Source: Malurus cyaneus samueli
Lineage: Eukaryota > Chordata > Aves > Passeriformes > Maluridae
Assembly (NCBI GenBank): GCA_009741485.1
Contig: CM019215.1
Coordinates: 83,315,772 to 83,379,771, forward strand
DNA: 64,000 nt
Direction: 5' to 3'
Made by a program: the position numbers and the translations under genes. This document shows, in pieces, positions 1 to 14,639 of the stretch (position 1 is its first letter; every line of letters begins with the position of its first letter). The notes beneath the pieces are model-generated. The model had not been told where the DNA came from and did not search any database. It worked only from the letters and a program-made list of their open reading frames with translations.

Positions 1-2285
1 TACATGTCTGAGACAAAGCAAATAGAGAGTCACTTCTTGTTGAGAAAACACGCTTTCTTGGCAAAGCTTAACATAGATGTTTCCAGCAGAATCTTCTCTC
101 TTTTGAGTCTGTCTAGTGTAGGAAGACAAGTGTTAGCTTCCCAGTTCAGTTTGAGATTTGACAATGCCCAAGGGAAGGGATGCGTCAGTTTTAAGGAATC
201 CCCCACGCCCCACAAAACTTGGACATTTTACATTTATAACATCATGTCTGCCTTGAGGAGGCAAAATGTTGTTATCAGGATTAACCTTTAGCTAGTTCTT
301 GTATTATTTTCAGATGGGCATATTTGACTCAAAAGCCAGCCTGCCTAGCACTCTGCATCAATTCTCAATATTATATGGACATCAGCATTTAAGTATCAAC
401 TTGTGTACAAATAAGCAAGACTCAATCAAGGTTTGAAGAGATCTGAGGATCTTTAACTGTATTAATAGCTGTACATTCTTTGACTTGTTTTTCAAAGCAG
501 TGTTAAAGGCAGGCATAAGGATTTGGGACACAGTTTTGTTGACACAGCCCATTCAGAGCTTCTCTTCCAGGAAAATACCCACAGACTGAGCCAGCTTTGT
601 GAACCTTGTCATTAAACACTTTATGCCTCCTCCCAGTTGCACAAATGTCGCCTGGTTGTATTGGATGTTCTGTCCTTGCAATTCAGATGTCAATTTCTTC
701 CACAATTTTCACAATTTATATCTTTTTTTCTCTTTTTGTATGATGTAGGAAAATCAAGCTAATGTATTTGGGATCCAAAGTAGCCTTGGATGAGTGAGAT
801 TGCCACAGTTACAGTCACAGGCATTTACTCTTCATGCTTTCCAAAAAGGCTTCTGAGTGCAGAAGTGAAAGCTCAGTCTGTCTCCCTGCTTTTCAGTATA
901 TTGTGTTGCATCCACCTTGTCCTTCATGTCCTGCGAGCACTTGTCTTGAAGTCCTGGCCTGCAGAGACAAATGCTGAGCTGCACCCTCCCACTGCATGTT
1001 TGAATTTCTCCCTGGTGTAAAGCATGCCCGGGGAAGTGGCAGTTAAAGCAGTGACACAAAGTCCCTGGCAGGATTCAGATGGAATCTTAATGAAACTGCA
1101 GTGCCTCTATTCTGTGAAGACAATGCTTTTTTAATGCTGGATTGGGCACCAAGAACTGGGTTAATGGGAAAAAAATGGAACAGCTTTACCTCCTCTTCTG
1201 TCCTTCAAAAGCCATTGGATTCTAAGTGGTACAGGCATTGCAGACTTGCAGAAGTTAAAAGTAACTCTGAAAGCAAATAGGGGAGCAGAATAGCTGTTAC
1301 TTGATTTTGGAGGGAAATGTTCTCAGCATTTCTAGATGTATAAAATTCCTTGAAAAATCCCAGCAGATTAATATTTTCCTGTCTGGTGAATCTGGCACAG
1401 AAACTAAGATCTGGGAATTAGGATCAGTTTTAAAATTTTACAGATCATGAGAAATCAAACCAGAGGAATGTCACTAATTCATTTCATGAGGTGTTCATCT
1501 CTGTACTGCCAGGAGAATAACTGCTATATTTAACTGAGCAAAAGCTCTTCAGCCAAAAACAGCAGATAGGCCCAACTCATTAGTTAGCTAAGCTTCATTT
1601 CTCCCTCCCACTCCCTTCTATCATATCTCTGGTGGCGCAAAGCCCATTGTAAAATTGAAAGTTGCCTTTCATATGGCTAGGCTGCACTGAAGGAGTAGCA
1701 TTAAATGTTTTTCACACATTTTGCTTTTGTCACTGAGATGTATTTAAAGGACAGATAATTTCCATCCCTGCTGGCCCTTAGTGCTTTAATCCAATTATTT
1801 CTCTAAATGTGCTAATAGGCTCAGATTTCCAGTTTACAGAACGCATTTTCTGCCTGGCATGGCTTCTTTGGCTTACTACTTTACAGGTCTGCATCTTGGT
1901 CTGGGAACTTCAGGCACTTAAAGTCTTTAATTCCCTTCTTCCATCTCATTTGTATCCACCTAAAACAGGGCATGATCAAACTCCACCTATTTCCCTCTCT
2001 GACTCACTGGTATATATTTATACCTGAGTTTCTCAGTAGATTTAAAATAACAGCTTTTATTTATGGACATCCCGTTCTTACTTTTTTTTTTTCCCCAGAA
2101 TGATGCAATAGTAAGTATTGGCAGTTTTAGCATTTTTCTTCAGGTTTGTTTGTGTCTTCTAAGCACCAGCATACATACATTGTACAGATCCATTTAATTT
2201 TCAGGATAAATTAATTTACTTTGATAATCAAGAGATGCCACATAAATCTGAAGTACAAACCCTTAATTTCTGGCAATTATATGCG

Positions 2286-2305
2286 TATAGGCATATATGC
2301 CTATA
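2286..2305. repeat. 20-base perfect palindrome
   Basis: TATAGGCATATATGCCTATA is its own reverse complement over all 20 bases. It sits in AT-rich intron with no repeat family around it. Confidence 0.9.
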
Positions 2306-3036
2306 TTTTTACATTCCCTATGAGCTATCGTTTTCTAGCCAAGATGTTTTATTCTTTATTTCAGAAACATTAGTGTTGTTTTACCCTGGAGTGAGTCTGT
2401 TTATGCCCTGGTAAATCTTCCACTGGTCACGCTCCGCAAAAGTGCTTGTTTGTGATCCACAAATTTGGATCACTTTCTCTCATCTTTTCCCATGCTAAGT
2501 ATGTCTGCCCAGACTAATTTAAACTTAAAGAGGATCATCAAGTGAACCACATTTACCAATATGACTGTCCCCATGGGGAAATCTGGTAAATGTTGCAATG
2601 CCTCAAGAAATGCTGAGCAAACTAGTCAGTAAGCAACATCTTCAGGGTCTGTTCTACTTCAAGCACATTTGCTCAATGATTCCACAAAAACGTGGTCTGT
2701 TGCTTTGGTTGTCATGGGTCTCTGAGCCTTCAGGCTTTATGACAATTTTGATACCGCTCACATGAGATGGAAGAATGACACTGCTGGTGACTGGCCAAGT
2801 CTGAGCCACAGCTCTGCAGCAGGAGTGGAGCCCAGCACTCACTGGGGAAAGGAGACAGAGGTCTCTGGGAGTGGTTGTGTCCATTGAGGTGCAGGGGGCA
2901 GCTGCTGAAGTCAAATGTCATCTCTGCTTGGGCTCACATCTATGAGTGTTTTGCCATCCAGGGCTATTTCCTCTCTGCAGAAGATGTCCTACATATCATA
3001 TTTATAAATGTGTATAAACACTATATGCATATCAGT

Positions 3037-3110
3037 AGAGGGAGAGAGAGACATAAATATATACATATGTGTGTGCCTCTATATATATGTAAATATATGT
3101 ATGTATAATA
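3037..3110 (+). repeat. GA- then TA/TG-rich simple repeat
   Basis: A GAGAGAGAGA patch is followed by alternating ATATAC, ATGTGTGTG and TATATATATG units with ATATATGTATGTAT. Degenerate microsatellite; another TATATATATATATG patch lies at about 3525-3540. Confidence 0.85.
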
Positions 3111-6100
3111 CACACAAAACTTAAGTATACATTAACCAAGATAAGCTGTGCTTGCCAGTGCTTTAATCTCAGTGGGAGACTGTTATTGCTGGAGTCAGAC
3201 TTTTGAGCACCAGCTGAGGATAGGAAACGAGATTCTGGCATGCAGGGTGTGGGAGGAATCTCTCTTTGTCTATTCCCCCTTATTTTGTTTCAGAGTACAT
3301 ACACAAATAACATTCACATGTGGCCACAAGTGATGTAATGCATGCAACTGACTCCAAAAGAAGCTTCTCTTGTGAGCGTAGCCCCTTCAGAGCATGTATC
3401 ACTTTATATTGCTATTAAATAATATGTTGCCATGCCACAAGGTAATATGAATCAATTCAGAATACATTTTCTTTTTCTGGGAGAAGTTGGAAACCTCTTT
3501 GTATTTTTATTATCCCTATTAGTTTATATATATATATGTATAAATAAGAGGCTAATTCTATCTGTATGTGGCTGTATATGAGCATATAGAGAGGCAGGAG
3601 ACAGATTTCTTCTGGCTTGCCATATTTTTGTGTTTTAATCTGTTTTCATTGCCTTTGTCTTTTACTCAGAGTACCAGAAGTCTGAGGCACATAGATGCTG
3701 CTGTCTGTAGCTTGATCATCAGGTTAATGCTGTGATTTCCTCTCCTCAGAGTCTGTGGCTGCAGGGCACAGAATACACTGTAAAGCCTGTTTTCTTGCAA
3801 ACATGTTTGTGCTCTCCAGCACGATCCACACAGCACAGACCCATTTCTAGTTGTTAAAATTAAATACCACAAAGAAAAAATTTGCCTAAATTGCTAATGT
3901 TCTGGGTAGGAAACAGAATAATAGAAAATTGCAGATTTCTTCATGCCTCAAGGGAAATATGAAGCCAGTGTTTGGAAAGTAATCATGAAACTGCAGCATC
4001 CACTATTAAAAAAAAAATTAAAAATAAAGTCACATAAGGTTTGTTCACATTGGCCCAAGAAACAATGGTTCCCATCTCCCCTCTGGCTCAAGGAGGGTCA
4101 CAGGGAGAAGGTTCTGTATGAAGTGCAACTGTACTGTAGAAAACAGTTACATCAGTGTGAAATGGGGTATGTGAAATCAGATTCAGAGCCAGCATGAAAA
4201 CCTTCTTAGCAAGGGCTGTTTTCACACACATGGAAGGTATTAGCACAATCCCTCCCCAGATAGCACAGATAGTGTCAGGAAAAAAACTGGCTTTCCTGGA
4301 TCAAGTGTAGATTGCCAGGGCTTAAATTGCATGATAATGAGCCTGTATTACTGCTATTTATTTTAAGTACTGGCAACATATTTGGCACCATACAAGGCAA
4401 AAATAAATAATGCCTTCATCCTAAAGAACCTGAGGTGTGAAAGCAGACAAAGTTAACGTGACATATGAAGGGGCATATGGGAGGTGTTGTAGTCAAATGT
4501 AAATTATTTTCCTTAAGAGTAAAAAGACAACCTGTGGGCATAAATTATCTATGGCCCTAATAGGCCTCCTCTCTCAATAATGTAATTCTAGAATACATTC
4601 TAATTGGTTTGAAAATAGGAATTCAGAACTTTAACTCAACACAAGCTCCCTACCCCTCCTCCCTGCGATTTGAAAGGGGCTGGATGTTGGAAGCAACCTT
4701 AAAAGACCCTTCTCAGACTGATCAACCTAAGGGGAAAAAATCCAACTCATTCTTTCAATTTCTCTTCTATTACTTTAAGCAAGTCAAATAACAGGTCTCT
4801 GTTACCTCTAATTTCCAATTAATTAAATAATTATAAGGAGTACTGGAAATTGTAAAACCCCAAGGATCCTCATGATGTTTTGCTGCTAGAAGGCAGCTTA
4901 TGCTTGGATTTACTTCTTTTTCCTTTGGAATGCACCCTTTCTAATTGCTGCAGGTAGAGTTCAAGCTGGTCTTTAACACACAACCAGTCTTATTGTTTCC
5001 ATTTGGATTGCAATTTAAGAATGAAAGCTGGCTTTACAGGGCCTTGTGAACTTCTCTGTTAGATGAACCCTGTCAGTATCTGCGAAGGGCATGGGAAGAG
5101 ATCTTCAGTACTCGACACATTATTTTCCCATTTTCCTAGCAGTGTGTCTCATGGATAGCAGGCATACCTGTCAAAAGAGCAAAGAGAGGCAGTTGTTTGA
5201 AAGGAAGTGCTGCTGGCAAGAGAAGATCTGTGATGCACTGTTGGTGCGCTGCTCTGGAAGATGGGGTGCATGAGAAGTGCTTGTACCTGCTTGGGCTTGG
5301 CTGGGAGCCACATCCAGAGGGGCTGTTCCCAAGGATCACACCCTGGTGTCAATTGTCTGCATAAAAAGGATAGTTGTGGGCAAGAGCTGGGCCTTTGTAC
5401 TATTTTGTTGACTTAGCTTTCTACCCTGCATAGGAATGTTCTCCATCCAGAGCAAATAAATCCTGTCTCTTGGCTAGAATTTGTTTTTTTGATTGACTAA
5501 GTGGTATCCTGACTCATTTGTGATTAGGGGAGGGTGTAGGTTAGAAGAGGATTTACTGAAGAAGTTGTATTATCTTAAAATAGATCTATACAAAGAAGTA
5601 TTTGAGCAATTACTCTGCCTTTGTATGGAGTATCAGAGTGACGAGACAGGCAGCATATTTATTGAATCTGAACAGCATTAGATAAGATTATCCTAACATT
5701 CAACGACAGAAAGCCACCTGATAGCAAGGTGGGAGGAAAGGCTCAGAGTTCAAAGTGATCCTGACTATTGGACAAATAGGGACAAAGGAACAGGGTATGA
5801 CTCAATGAAAACACATGTGGACTACTGCACTTAAGGAGGAGATTCCAAATCTGCTGTATGGGATGAAAAGCAAGAGATACAAAGCCTTTTTCGAGAAAGT
5901 AGTTTCGAGAGATAATAAGGGGTCACAATCTAAAACTTGTCCATGTTGTCAGGGTGTTGTGGAAAAGCAGGTATCCTACTGAAATTGATGAACAGGAACG
6001 TTGTGTCTAAAACATCAGGTGTTCCTTCTCCTCAGGGCTGTCAAGGCACAGGAGGGTGTCTGATTTTGAAACAACAGGATGGTGTCTGGCTTTGCACACC

Positions 6101-9100
6101 ATGTTGCAGAAGGGTGTAGGTTTTGACTCAGGCAAAAGCAACAAAAACAATTGAAAGTTTGTAAAACATAGGTTTTAAAGAAAGATGTGGTTAGTGATAT
6201 GTTTAGTACAAAGAGGAAGCATGGTAACTATTTCAATAGGAGAAAGATGCTACAAGGGGGAAGGCAGTGGCCTATTCTCTGTATTGATTGAATGGGACAA
6301 AAAATAAAAGCCCAAATTGCAGAAAAAAATATATCAATTAGATATTAAATAAATGTTTCCCACCACAAGGTTGACAGGAAAACTAATGGAATCCAGTTTT
6401 CCCATGTCTTTTAATGTATGTTGTAACTGTTCAGCTGTTGCACAAAATCTGGATATCATCTCTTGTGGCCACAGCACCTGCAATGTGCTGGTTTCGAGTT
6501 GGGCGAAACATGCCCAGAGTGTGTGTAAGCCACGGGGCATAAGGGTCTTTGTGCTTGGGCATTTACCTGTCTTGAAATGGAGTTTCACTGTGGATTGGAT
6601 GTGTTCCAGCCCACAGAATTGTGATTGGGCTCATACGCATCCGTGGTGGCCCGGGTTAATTTAGAACTCTGGAAAACAGACATCCTGAATCACTGCTTGA
6701 GGTATTACTGCCTACAACAAACGGTCTCAAACTTCCTCAGTCTTCAACAGAGGTAGCAAAGTACAGTGAGGTATTCATAGAGCTGTACTGTTATTTAATA
6801 ATTTTATGCCTCTGAATTGCCTGGGAGAGGTAATCAGAAAATGATCTGTTAATAAATAGGCGACACTGCAAGACAAGTCGTAAGTAACATGGCATTTGTG
6901 CACAAGCTGTTGACTTTGCACTTCTTTTCGTGTATTGGGAAGACTTGGTTCAATGACTCTTGCTTTTTGAAGCCATTTGTGCTATAATAGTATGTTATTT
7001 TTCTTGTAACATGTTCTAGATAAGTACTAACTAAATTACTGAGATATCACTAGAACTTTAGAGGAAACAGATGTATAACTAAAACAAGAAAAAGTAATCT
7101 AGTTTGGAAAACCAAAATCTGTTCCCCAAATATGACAGACTGTAGGCCAGTTAAGGTGAACTATTTCCACCCATTGTCCCCACCCTTTTTTTTTCCTCTC
7201 AGAGTGATAGAATATGAATTAAGAAGCACAAAGCTCTTAGGCACTTTAGATTAAAGCTAAAACATAGTAATGATAGCTTGATGATTGAATGACATCTGCC
7301 AAACTTCCTCAGGGACTTCAATAATATGAGGGTAATAGATCATTGAACGTTGTGTCTGACATGTTTAAATTTATGTATCACATTCCTCCAAAATAACAAC
7401 TAGTAATGGGTTAAAAGCTTTGGATGGATGTGGGATATACATGCAAAACCACAGAATAGGTGATAGTCTGAACTGGTGGTACCAGTTGAGTAACCCAAGA
7501 TTGCCTGCCTGGTATATTTTAAATATGTTAAAAGGAACTTCACTATAGCAACTTTAACATTTTCTTTCCAATTTCTTTCTGGAATGTGAAAGTGGTTTAG
7601 GTGAACGTATTTCTGTTCAGCTACTAATTGGTGTTAGGATCTATTGTTCATAACCACTGCTTAGCTTAGTTGATGGCTATCCATGAACTACCTTAAATCC
7701 ATCGGTTTGGGCCATGTCTTCAGATCTGTACAGTCAAAAATTATGTAATGGCTTGGTTGGTTTATGTCAGCTGAGAGAAAATCAATAGTCTTGGCACTGG
7801 CTGCTAAGAATGTTACAATTCATCCTCTGAGTTCTTCGAAAGAAAAAACGTCTCCAAGGAAAACACAGCTTTGTTTCCAATAACAAAGTTATTTCCAATA
7901 AGGTGACCACCTTGCCTTTAGATGCCGCAGATCTCTGCAGAAGGAGTTCTGACTGCTTTTGGGGAATCCTGAGTTAAAACAGAAACATTCTTTGTTCCAA
8001 ACATGGAAGAGAAGCTCTTGCAGCTTTCCCTCATTGAACTGGGAAAAGCAACTATGAAGTTATAAGTACCTTGTGGAGCAAGGATTAACATAAGCCAAGT
8101 AGCAGAGACCTGCAAAGTAACCCTGATGGCATGTATGTCAGAATTTGTGGAAAGGTACATAAAAGAATATCTGCACTGGACTGTTGATGTTGTTGATGAG
8201 CTGTTTTAAAATGTAGTTCACACTTGACACAGTAGGTGATGGACTTGAAATATGAGCACTAGAGCCAAAAAGAGTCAGATAAATGCAATAATCCACACTA
8301 AGGGGAGGCCAGTCAGGTGCAGTGTGTTGTTGATGCCCTTGCTTTGAATTGTCACTTACTGATAACGTAACAGTGACCGTGAAGTATCACAGTGTTGATC
8401 CAAGGATCTGGCTGTAGTTTTGGTAGATTGATGATAGTAGGGCCCTGATCTGTTGTGCCCAGAAGAATCCCTTCCCTCTCTTCCCCAAGCTTATTAAATC
8501 TCCTCTTTCCTTCTCCTGCATGCTGCTCCCTTGGGGTCACTGTCAAGGGCTGTTGTGTAGCGTATCCCAGCCACATTCATGGCTCTGCCATACATCCATC
8601 GCTGTGAGAAAACACCGGCAGGCCAGACTGCCTGTCCTGTGTTGTGGGCTTTTCCTGGGAATGCCGTTTGCTTTGGACTCAGCTCGCTAGAAAAGCTCAA
8701 GTGCCTTTGTGAATCCCAGAATTTCTAGTCTTCATGAAGTGCAAGGGTGGATATTACCTAGACATGTGCTCATATTTCATGTGAAGTATGTGGTATGAAC
8801 CCTTCTCAGGTTACTTTTTGTCCATGGAGCTATGCAGTAATAACAGATGATGCTGTACCTTGCTCTAACAAATGTAGCAAAACTTAGAGTTTTCTTTCTG
8901 TCAGGCTGCTTTAATAGTGTCTGTGTCACGTAACTTCATTTACCATCTAAAAGTCATAAAGTATATATGACTTAGCTTATTTTTTACTACAACTTTGATC
9001 AGTGACAGTGGTCATTATACTGAAAAATAATGCTGAGAGCCAGAGGACAGAAAGAGAAATAATGGCAGTTTTGAGAAAGTAAGGATTTTGGGAATAATCC

Positions 9101-9257
9101 AGATATAGTTTCTACTACTCATACTTGAAATATGATGATTAGCTTCAGTGTGACCAGTTCTGAGACCCTGAGATTGACTAGAGTTAAGTGGCTCACTGTT
9201 TATTTGAATGATTTTTTTATTTCAGAAAGACTCTTAAGATGTGCATTCTTATTAAAA

Positions 9258-9345
9258 TCCTTTCTTTCTTTTTCTTTTTCTTCCTTTTTCTCTTCTCTTT
9301 TATTTTTTCGTTCTTGTTTTCTTTTTTCCCTCTTTTTCCTTATTC
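9258..9345 (+). repeat. Polypyrimidine (T/C) tract
   Basis: Nearly all bases are T or C over almost 90 bases, in TTTC- and TTCC-like units. Chance ORFs rich in Phe, Leu and Ser cross it. It is low-complexity DNA with no gene supported. Confidence 0.9.
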
Positions 9346-10063
9346 ATATGAATTTATGAGGGAGCTGAGTGATGTCCTGGCTCTCTTTCCTTGTCCCCAC
9401 ACTGGTCCCTGTGCTCTGGGAGCCGTGCCCGCCACTGGCAGCAGTCGCCACCTGACTGTGTAATTGCGGCCTCGGAGCAGGGAGCGGCAGGCGGCTGCAT
9501 ACCACGGGCTAGCTGTCTGGCAAGAGGCCTCCTCCTGCTTCACTCAGACGTGTCAGGACAGCAGCTTGAAATGCTTTGGGAAAATACAAAGTGAAATGAA
9601 AAGCTTCTCCCACTGCTTTCCAGAGGCTGCAGGAGAGATGTCTCCAGAAGGTGACACCAGGAATTATTTCAGGGCCGTTCAAAAGTTCAAGGGGCACGGG
9701 CATGCTCCATTTGCAGCTGCGTGGATATTCCAGAAGTCCAAATCCTACAAGGAAGTTAGGAATGCCAAGTTGAAGAAAGAAGAGGGATTTTCTTGTTCCT
9801 GAATGTTTTGTCAAAAATTCTCTTGCTTTATGTCAGCAGCAGAAGGCTTATTGTAGAGGTTAATTAAAGCCTGCATATACCTAAAACAGTGGAATGAGAA
9901 TTCATGAGATAACATTTTTAACATAAGATAGTCATTGTTCTTACAGAGATTGAATTACCCATGACACAAGCTGAACATCTCCAGAGACAATCACAGGAAT
10001 TTTGAATTCTCCTTTCTTTCCTTCACATAAGAAAGTCACCAAAGTCAAGAGAACTTCATTGCT

Positions 10064-10064
<1 letters not shown>

Positions 10065-10102
<38 letters not shown>
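10065..10102 (+). repeat. Poly-A tract, 38 bases
   Basis: This is an uninterrupted run of A. CR1 elements do not end in poly-A, and the preceding sequence is not a recognised gene or retroposed copy. It is either a simple repeat or the tail of an unrecognised retroposed sequence. Confidence 0.95.
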
Positions 10103-10103
<1 letters not shown>

Positions 10104-11879
10104 CGAGCAGAATTTAGTATCTGTTGTAGAAAGAGTTCCATGTTCTTATATAGCAGTGGTGGTCTTGTTCAGGTGTGATGTTCTCGTTTGACTCCTTCTT
10201 TTCAATCTAGTTTTTATTTAATAAATACTATAAGTTAATTACCAGGAAATATTTAATTTTTTCCTTCTTTTAAATTAAAAATAAAGGTATTATATATTTC
10301 CCTGGTATTTCCCCTTTCACTCCTTCTGAGCTGAGGAGAGAAAGTCATTCCCATCTTTGGGTTCAGAAAGCAAAGTGTAGCATCATGTCAGGATATGAAA
10401 TCACTGGATGGAAGAGTAGGTGTTTACATTCTCAAACAAAAGGACATATTTTCAATAATATTCATTAATTCATCCCTGATTAAAATTATAGAGATTATGT
10501 TTAATGTTTAATGTCATTCCTGAGATTCTTATTAAATGAGAGTAGAGTTATTTAAAAGTGTAATTCTTTTGCAAATCTCTGTTACAGAGCATACCTGCTG
10601 ATTTAAAGGAATCCTGTTGAAGGTTTGCATTTCTAAACATCATCTGAATTTGAGGCATGGCTGGTGGGATGTCATATGAATGAAAATTTTAGCTTATGTT
10701 GATGGCTGGCAAGAGACAGGATTCTATCTGCATATTTTAGGACTAATGAGAAGTTGTGTGAGTATTTTCTTTTCAGCCAGCTCTCTGAAAATTCCATGGG
10801 TAAGAAAAATTTTACACAGCATTTAAAAATATTGCTGTATAAAATTTTAGTCATCATCCTCTTTTGGAAGCAATACATGAGATTATAAATAAAAATGATA
10901 ACTTAAAATGGGGAACCAGGTTCATCATATATGAAGGGAGCTATTAAACAGATCAGATGCTTTCTCTAGAACAAGGACAAGTACTGTGCTTTTAGCCTTA
11001 TTTATGTATTCTTCATATGCCACAAAATATTGTAGTCACGTCTGCTTTCTTTTGAGGTTTGGACATATTTAGTCATAACAGCGGTTGTGGCTTGCTTGAG
11101 AATCTTGCTGAGAATCTGTCTACTGAGTGTTTAACGTCTCTGTCTCATTAACCCCAGGACAATCCATTGTAGCAAGGAACTTTTGGTTCAGTTCTGGTGA
11201 TGTATTTTCAGTTTCTCACTTTGAGGAGAAATTACTGTGACATCATTTTGACTGTAGTGATTAAGGGATCTGTTTGATGTTATAAAGCCTGAAAAAAATT
11301 CCCAGAGTTATACTGAACACAGGGAGCTGTTCATGCATACATACCAAACCTGGGGAAGCTGTGTCAGTAGGTCTCATCTATGAATGAGGTGAAGAGATGT
11401 GTGTTCTTCTAGTCCAGTTCTCAGCTCTGAGACACACCATGAAAGTGCCTTTTTCCATCCTGTGCAGCTGTGTCAGTACTCTCTTACTTCCCGACTCCAA
11501 AGTGATTTCTTGAGGAGGTCTTACCCAGAGATCTCTCTCTTATTTCCTCTGCTTTGGCCTTTTTAGGTGTCAAAGAAAGAAGCTGCTGAACACAGCCCAC
11601 TCGAGACTGTGTGTACACAGAGAGAGGAGGAATAGCTCCTTCTCGCTTGACTACTTAAGTGTCACTTAACACTTTTGAAATTGCAAGTTTCAAAGAAGTT
11701 TTGGGCTGGCCATTTTTGCAAGGATGAACTTCATCCACAGAGACCTCTAGCAGTTCAGGAGTTAAATTCTGTGCTTTCCCAGAGAGTAGAATTTCCTCCT
11801 CCCTCATGTCTAATTGAAGGGTACATATCTACGATCTACTTTGAACAGATTTTGCATTTGCTGCGCCCAATGTAATATG

Positions 11880-11990
11880 TCAGATTAAAGCCTAATTGAT
11901 ATTAATTGTCAGTTTGACAGGTATTTACGTAATACACCTGTGATTTGTCCATGCTGCAACATCAAAGAACAATGTAGTCCATTGTCAATC
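11880..11990. promoter_or_regulatory. Candidate conserved regulatory element: homeodomain, PAR-bZIP and E-box motifs
   Basis: Within about 60 bases lie TAATTGATATTAATT (paired homeodomain cores, about 11893-11907), TGACAG (MEIS/TGIF type, 11915-11920), the perfect palindrome TTACGTAA (11925-11932, the consensus for NFIL3/HLF/DBP bZIP factors) and CACCTG (E-box, about 11935-11940). The stretch is repeat-free. Function is inferred from motif clustering. Confidence 0.35.
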
Positions 11991-14639
11991 TTGTAATTTT
12001 TTTTTCCTTCTAGAAGACCTGGTCATTGTTCAAGAGTAAATATGAAGTATCTTTCAGGAGGTTTGCATTGGCATGTTTCCTCCCCTGTTGTGATCTGACT
12101 AACAATAGAACAAACCTATGCTGATTTTGTAATGTCAATTCCAAAATGATCAGGAATCACTTTGAAGTGCATGTTTTCTGATAAGCAAGTTCCAAATTCT
12201 CATCATCCTGCTGTGAAACGGTCCTCTAACATTTTGTAGCATGCGGGTTCTGACTCACCTTTGCATTATGCTCTTCAGTTTTATCTTGATGTAACCCCCA
12301 TTGACTTAATTACACTGGCATAAAGATGGAATGGGGAAATGGTGAACCACGCCCACTAACAAGTCCATGAAAATATGGGAGTTGTTCTTTTGTCTTCAGG
12401 GAGGTTTCACCAGAATGGGGTGTCTCTTCTAGACAGGCTCTTTGCTATTTTTAGCAACTTGCAAAAAAACTGAAGTGTATTCTCCGAATCATACCAGCGT
12501 GCAAAAAGCAGATATGCATCAGAAGGCTGTAACTAGAAATTGGAAATTACAAAGTAGAAACTTGATGTCTTTGATAAGGCAGGGCATGGTGCTTCCATCA
12601 AAGACAATATTGAATATAATTCTGACATTATGTTTATTTTTAGCCAGTGTGCAGCATATGCAGTCTACAGTTACCTAAAGAAGAGATGAGGATGAGAGAA
12701 AATAAGTCAGGATGGTAACTTAGGGCCGCACTGAAATAGAATGAAAGAAATGGAAAAATAAATGTTATTTACACATCAAAGTGGTAGGAGAAGCTACAGT
12801 CCCTGTACTACAAAGGGCATAAGTTCTCGAGGCTTCAGAAAGATTTGAATTGTGATGTTCTTGAAACAAGGACTGCGGTATGAATTCAGAAAGCGCGGCA
12901 GTGAATATGGGTTTCCCTCGCCAGCCGTGGCATCTCTGAGGGCTGTTTGGGCTGGTTGTTTTCTCTGAGACATGTAACATGATTCTCCAAACCCCAAGTT
13001 ATGTCTAGCAGGCAGGATTTAACTTTTAACTGGCATGATTTCAGTTATATCAACAAAAGATCTCAGTCTCCTGCCACAAACAAACAACTCTAAATTAACT
13101 GGCCTGAATAATTGAACAAGGGGTTGTTTGTTTGTTTACTTCAATTACTGTTTGTGGTAGCAGTGGGTGGAAATGAAATCTTGCCACTGCTTTCTAACGT
13201 CTATCAGATTTGGAACTTTGTTCCTCTCTTAATCTTTGTGTTGCATTCAACTCTTCATGATATTTTTCCACTACTACTTTTGATTTTCATTCCTGAGATT
13301 CTGATATATTACACTGGGCGTTGTAGTACTCTTGATCCAAGAACACTATTGTCTTTTTAAATCTGTGAGACCAGGGTTTTTTTCCCCTAATTCATCCTTT
13401 ATTTATTAACTCTTTTCCTACCTTTTTGAATCCTCTATATTTCTCTGGATTATTTTTGTCAGGCCATGTTTTTTCTTTTACTGTATCCCAGGATCCTGAA
13501 CTCAGTAACATTATTGGCATGTCAGATGCACCGGTTTTGTTTTTTAAGATGTCCTTTGATTGAAAGTCCTCTGCTTTTTTCAAAGCACTACAATTGTGTG
13601 TACAGTTGTGACTACAATAATCTTTTATTTCAAATGTCATTGTCACCGTTCAAAAGCTATTACATAAAATGCCATATAAGCCTGTTTTTTCTTCTGTTTA
13701 TCTTGCCAAGGAGCTCTTCCAGGATCTACTGTTTACTCCCATGGTATCAGCATCAAGTATTTATTCTTTTGCTTTGCCCTCTCACTTCCTGTACTATTTT
13801 TGTGAGCACACCAGCCTGCTCTGCTCCGTGCTCCTGTGCCTTTTTTACCCTTCAAGTTCAATATGCTGTTCCCTATTCTGCTTTGTTGTTGAACCGAGGG
13901 AAATGCAGGCTTTCTACCTTCTTCCTCATTCCCAAGTAATAAATGCAGCCCTCATTTACATATGGAACAACTGGGCTTTGAGCCTGTGTTTCATTTTCCA
14001 TTCTTAATTTGGTTTCTGTGACCTAGTGCTTGTCCCATGCTCAACCATCACCTCACAGCTCCAGAGCTGAGCCATGGTCCAGCTCAACTCTGGAGTTTTT
14101 CCAATGTCCAGTATTGGTGCTGAGGTTGTATTTTTGTTTCGTTGGTTCAATGCAGGAATCTACAAGAGGTGGAAGTGTTTCTGCAACTACTCAAAGTCCT
14201 GGAGAAGTCAGCAGCCTGTAAAATACCTGCCTGGTTGATGTCTTTGGTTCAGAGACACTCTCTGACCCTGCCTCGTCTGAGGCTCCTGCTGTTTGTTTCA
14301 CAACTGGCACTGTATGTGTGCCTGTGTGTCTGAGGAGGCAGAAACAGACTGTTGAACACTCTCATCAACTCTTATGGGTCGAAAGTGTGAATAAGCTGTT
14401 TTTAATATGGTTGTCTAGGCAGTTTACATTGGCTTTTTGAACCACAGCCAAATTAAATTTCTGAGGAGGTTGCTATTGCTTTCTAAAGATGTAACCCCCT
14501 ATCTTTGTTCATCAGCTCAAAGTTATTTACTAATCATTACCTGTGTTTGGCAGAAGAACAGCAAATAAAACAGGCGCTTTGTGTTTTACGTGGTCTTGGT
14601 GAATGTGTATTAAAATACAACATCCTTTTATTTGAACAA

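Noticed and set aside
9258..9345. Membrane-protein-like Phe/Leu-rich ORF
   Set aside because: The residues come from a T/C low-complexity tract, not a gene.
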